A stretch of DNA of 15,746 nucleotides from assembly GCA_900543585.1 (NCBI GenBank), contig UQRP01000047.1, forward strand, positions 1-15,746. The letters run 5' to 3'. This DNA is from an uncultured Prevotella sp. (GTDB lineage: Bacteria > Bacteroidota > Bacteroidia > Bacteroidales > Bacteroidaceae). The position numbers and the translations under genes were made by a program. This document shows positions 15,362-15,746 of this stretch, piece by piece; the stretch's first letter is position 1; every line of letters begins with the position of its first letter. The notes beneath the pieces were generated by a model. The model ran no database searches. It saw nothing but the letters and a program-made list of their open reading frames with translations, and had not been told where the DNA came from.

Positions 15362-15393
15362 CAAAGTTAGTAAAAATACCATTTCGCGCAAAA
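15362..15393 (-). promoter_or_regulatory. Promoter of the metalloprotease gene
   Basis: On the minus strand a -33 box TTTTG (15393-15389) is followed after 19 bases by -7 box TAACTTTG (15369-15362), a full match to the Bacteroidetes consensus. The leader would be about 95 bases. A second TAnnTTTG (TAAATTTG, 15314-15307) lacks a good -33. The -33 box lies inside the left arm of the palindrome at 15380-15420. Confidence 0.7.
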
Positions 15394-15459
15394 TAGCATG
15401 GTACTATTTTGCGCGAAATGCCCCTAAAGAGCCTGTTCGCGCAAAATAGTGGGGCATTT
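15380..15459. promoter_or_regulatory. Palindromic operator-like site TTCGCGCAAAATAG (three copies)
   Basis: Perfect 17-bp arms at 15380-15396 and 15404-15420 (CATTTCGCGCAAAATAG and its complement) flank 7 bases. A third copy of TTCGCGCAAAATAG is at 15436-15449. The right arm can alternatively pair as AAATGCCCC (15416-15424) with GGGGCATTT (15451-15459). The first arm covers the -33 box of the metalloprotease promoter, so a dimeric repressor or a DNA/RNA structure switch is plausible. Confidence 0.6.
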
Positions 15460-15504
15460 CCGGTATTAATGCGTTGTTATCTGTGCCTCCTTCCACGTGA
15501 GACT

Positions 15505-15592
15505 CTTACGACGGTCGTCACACGAACTTACGACGGTCGTCACACGAACTTACGACGGTCGTCACACGAAATTGCGACGGTCGTCGCAAGAT
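15505..15592. repeat. Four 22-bp direct repeats with GACG-GT-CGTC core
   Basis: Units start at 15505, 15527, 15549 and 15571. The first three are identical; the fourth has changed so that it forms a perfect 8-bp palindrome TTGCGACG-GT-CGTCGCAA. There are no spacers between units. The array is preceded by CCACGTGAGAC, a phrase also found at the left end of the multi-hairpin element. It resembles iterated protein-binding sites. Confidence 0.75.
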
Positions 15593-15609
15593 ATCATGAA
15601 GATTTTTCT

Positions 15610-15671
15610 GTCTTTTGTCTCTAATTACGCTGTAGAGATTGTCTTTTGTCTCTCATTCCACTGTAGAGATT
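15610..15671. repeat. 31-bp tandem duplication
   Basis: Two 31-bp units (15610-15640 and 15641-15671) begin GTCTTTTGTCTCT and end TGTAGAGATT. Each contains a TCTCT/AGAGA stem. No gene is seen between 15260 and the window end. Confidence 0.65.
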
Positions 15672-15682
15672 ATTGGAAAATG

Positions 15683-15746
15683 GGCGTGGACAGGCTTGGC
15701 ACCAAAGGTGTGGGTCTGTGGCACTGGGGTGGGGGGCGGGCGAGCT
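15683..15746. repeat. Left part of a second cloverleaf-like element (cut by window end)
   Basis: GCGTGGACAGGCTT resembles the outer arm at 253-267 and is again followed at once by a small hairpin, here CACC-AAA-GGTG instead of CCCC/GGGG. The 3' half would lie beyond the window. Confidence 0.4.

Noticed and set aside
15505..15592. CRISPR array
   Set aside because: The 22-bp units are contiguous with no unique spacers, and no cas genes are present.
15409..15624. 71-codon plus-strand ORF at the right end
   Set aside because: It runs through the operator palindrome and the 22-bp array and has no protein-like features beyond the repeat.

Overview
The window looks like chromosomal DNA from a Bacteroidales bacterium, probably Prevotellaceae-like. 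It carries a SusC/SusD outer-membrane pair, a Bacteroidetes-type zinc metalloprotease, promoters with the Bacteroidetes -7 consensus TAnnTTTG, and little use of Shine-Dalgarno sites. Most genes are GC-rich. One ATPase gene (3739-4872) is visibly AT-richer.

Layout. 1-656 is non-coding and made of structured repeats: a 29-bp inverted repeat, a cloverleaf-like element and a multi-hairpin element whose tail touches the susD stop codon. 657-2108 (-) is an intact SusD-like lipoprotein. 2126-3612 (-) is a SusC-like receptor relic with no N-terminal half and an internal, frame-breaking deletion. Its 5' edge is a TAGGTGG heptamer array (3613-3662). 3739-4872 (+) is a P-loop ATPase with its own promoter. 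4902-12027 (-) is a sulfur-assimilation operon. 12028-12750 holds the operon promoter, a second heptamer array in the opposite orientation, and two convergent copies of the multi-hairpin element. 12751-15259 (-) is a secreted zinc metalloprotease with one frameshift. 15260-15746 holds its promoter inside a perfect palindrome, two tandem-repeat arrays and the start of a second cloverleaf-like element.

The operon reads, in transcription order: ThiS/MoaD-like sulfur carrier, E1-like (ThiF/MoeB) adenylyltransferase, JAMM metallopeptidase, siroheme sulfite reductase fused to a TusA-like domain, a broken siroheme synthase (Met8-type) that is easily missed because it is in two frames, cysD with an in-frame stop, cysN, and cysH of the iron-sulfur (APS reductase) type with a one-base frameshift. 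The logic is sulfate -> APS (CysDN) -> sulfite (CysH) -> sulfide (Sir). Sulfide would then be loaded as a thiocarboxylate on the carrier after the JAMM peptidase removes the Ala-Ala that follows its Gly-Gly-Gly. This closely parallels the HcyS/HcyF/HcyD system described in Wolinella succinogenes, so the basic idea is not new. The single-operon link to sulfate activation, the Sir-TusA fusion, and a glycine tail whose codons double as a Shine-Dalgarno site are the interesting parts.

Five genes are broken (susC, met8-like, cysD, cysH, metalloprotease). The one-base events may be consensus errors. The internal deletions in susC and the met8-like gene are harder to explain that way. The most novel material is probably the non-coding repeats: two element families with conserved outer stems and different inner hairpins in each copy.
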